DNA from: JAFGJU01 sp964570935
GTDB taxonomy: Bacteria > Eisenbacteria > RBG-16-71-46 > JAFGJU01
NCBI GenBank assembly: GCA_964570935.1
Contig: CAZMZP010000017.1
Location: forward strand, 1 to 48,024
DNA: 48,024 nucleotides
Direction: 5' to 3'
This document shows, piece after piece, positions 47,638 to 48,024 of the stretch. A program made the position numbers and the translations under genes. The notes beneath the pieces were generated by a model. It saw only the letters and a program-made list of their open reading frames with translations, searched no databases and had not been told where the DNA came from. Every line of letters begins with the position of its first letter. The stretch's first letter is position 1.

Positions 47638-48024
47638 TTACCCCAGAAGCCCCAGGACTGTCAAAACGTAGCCCGCTCCCCCCGCGCAGAGGGCCAGCTC
47701 CGTAATCCTCTTCTGGAAGCCCTCCGGCAGAACGCCCACCACGACACCGGTGGCCGCGAAAACGGCGAACGCGGGGCCGACCGAACCGCCCGCCCACGAC
47801 AGGCCGGCGGCCACGAAAAGCACGCCTACCACGAATGCCCCTATCAGGCCCAGCTGCGCGCTCAGGCCCACGAGGTTCAAGCGCAGGACCTCGCTCACTA
47901 CCCCAGGCCCGAGAGCGTAGCCCCGCAGCACGCCGCGAGCCCGGTAGTAGACGTGAAACAGGTTGTAGACTACGAGCAGCACCAGGGCTCCAGCCACGCC
48001 CGCCGCACCCGCCACCAAAACGCC
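47638..48024 (-). CDS. Mannose-family PTS EIID component, C-terminal part (cut by window edge)
   Basis: At least 128 residues of a membrane protein whose 5' part is beyond the right edge. The segment YNLFHVYYRARGVLRGYALG is the EIID-type turn with conserved Asn, His and Arg residues, and several hydrophobic stretches follow (about VSEVLRLNLVGLSAQLGLIGAFVVGV and VFAATGVVVGVLP), ending YVLTVLGLLG. These match the C-terminal end of the mannose/sorbose-family EIID subunit, which with EIIC forms the sugar channel. It precedes HPr and EI, so a whole PTS locus probably continues to the right. The transported sugar is unknown. The fragment is short; the call rests on the conserved turn and the neighbours. 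Confidence 0.75.
   Translation of the reverse strand, partial: GVLVAGAAGVAGALVLLVVYNLFHVYYRARGVLRGYALGPGVVSEVLRLNLVGLSAQLGLIGAFVVGVLFVAAGLSWAGGSVGPAFAVFAATGVVVGVLPEGFQKRITELALCAGGAGYVLTVLGLLG

Noticed and set aside
47519..47797. HPr as a 182-aa protein
   Set aside because: The extra 93 residues overlap EIID antisense-like sequence; HPr is about 88 aa and the ATG at 47518 gives that length with His at position 15.
1..48024. tRNA, rRNA, CRISPR, IS elements or phage genes
   Set aside because: No cloverleaf arms, ribosomal RNA signature, spaced repeat arrays, transposase or integrase motifs were seen on either strand.

Overview
This is a GC-rich bacterial chromosome segment in which every gene I can support (31 CDS, one of them cut by the right edge) lies on the minus strand, so transcription runs from high to low coordinates. 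The gene content suggests a diderm of the FCB-like candidate phyla (the kind of lineage called Eisenbacteria, Krumholzibacteriota, Fermentibacteria or Latescibacteria). The evidence is a PorV/PorQ-type outer-membrane protein, a GWxTD-domain protein, a TonB-dependent receptor with a carboxypeptidase-regulatory-like domain, BamD, secreted proteins ending in FlgD-Ig/type IX-like sorting domains, and an archaeal-type S-adenosylhomocysteinase. The phylum is an inference; there is no rRNA in the window. I saw no tRNA, rRNA, CRISPR array, insertion sequence or phage gene.

Right part (48024 to 26143), in transcription order: the C-terminus of a mannose-family PTS EIID, HPr, EI, a bifunctional phosphoglucose/phosphomannose isomerase, a sugar-phosphate nucleotidyltransferase, metK, ahcY, ftsK, rimO, an unknown membrane protein, bamD, nadD, polA, coaE, prfB (with an intact programmed +1 frameshift), phosphomannomutase/phosphoglucomutase, a DUF4912 protein and a GH57 glucan branching enzyme. 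Many neighbours overlap by ATGA or GTGA or are separated by a few bases, so this looks like one long, loosely themed set of operons: sugar uptake and interconversion, the methyl cycle, housekeeping, and alpha-glucan synthesis.

Middle part (26142 to 19838): an apparent promoter precedes an operon of three exported proteins (an alpha/alpha-toroid-like Cys-rich protein, an alpha/beta hydrolase and a lipoprotein). The first two carry C-terminal sorting-like domains. A separate gene follows for a lipoprotein of the ethylbenzene-dehydrogenase heme-binding type, which ends at a strong intrinsic terminator. Next comes a TTGACA promoter with a leader holding three copies of one 8-mer, then an operon of an outer-membrane barrel protein plus TldD and PmbA (19679 to 15320).

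Left part (14936 to 4599): the most unusual locus. Its order is TonB-dependent receptor, 816-aa secreted protein, PorV-like protein, GWxTD protein, and then an 812-aa paralogue of the 816-aa protein. Just upstream of the 812-aa gene lies an 89-nt decayed relic of the 3' end of the TonB receptor gene, at exactly the same 36-nt distance as in the intact copy. The locus therefore grew by tandem duplication of a receptor/secreted-protein pair, followed by loss of one receptor. It may be an undescribed cell-surface system.

Far left (4550 to 1): a promoter (TTGACA-N17-TATATT) drives a glycolytic operon: phosphofructokinase with PPi-type residues, class II fructose-bisphosphate aldolase, a pyruvate kinase without the C-terminal domain, and a second phosphofructokinase with ATP-type Gly. 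Together with the PTS, PGI/PMI, PGM/PMM and GH57 genes, the window covers much of the path from sugar import through glycolysis and glucan storage.
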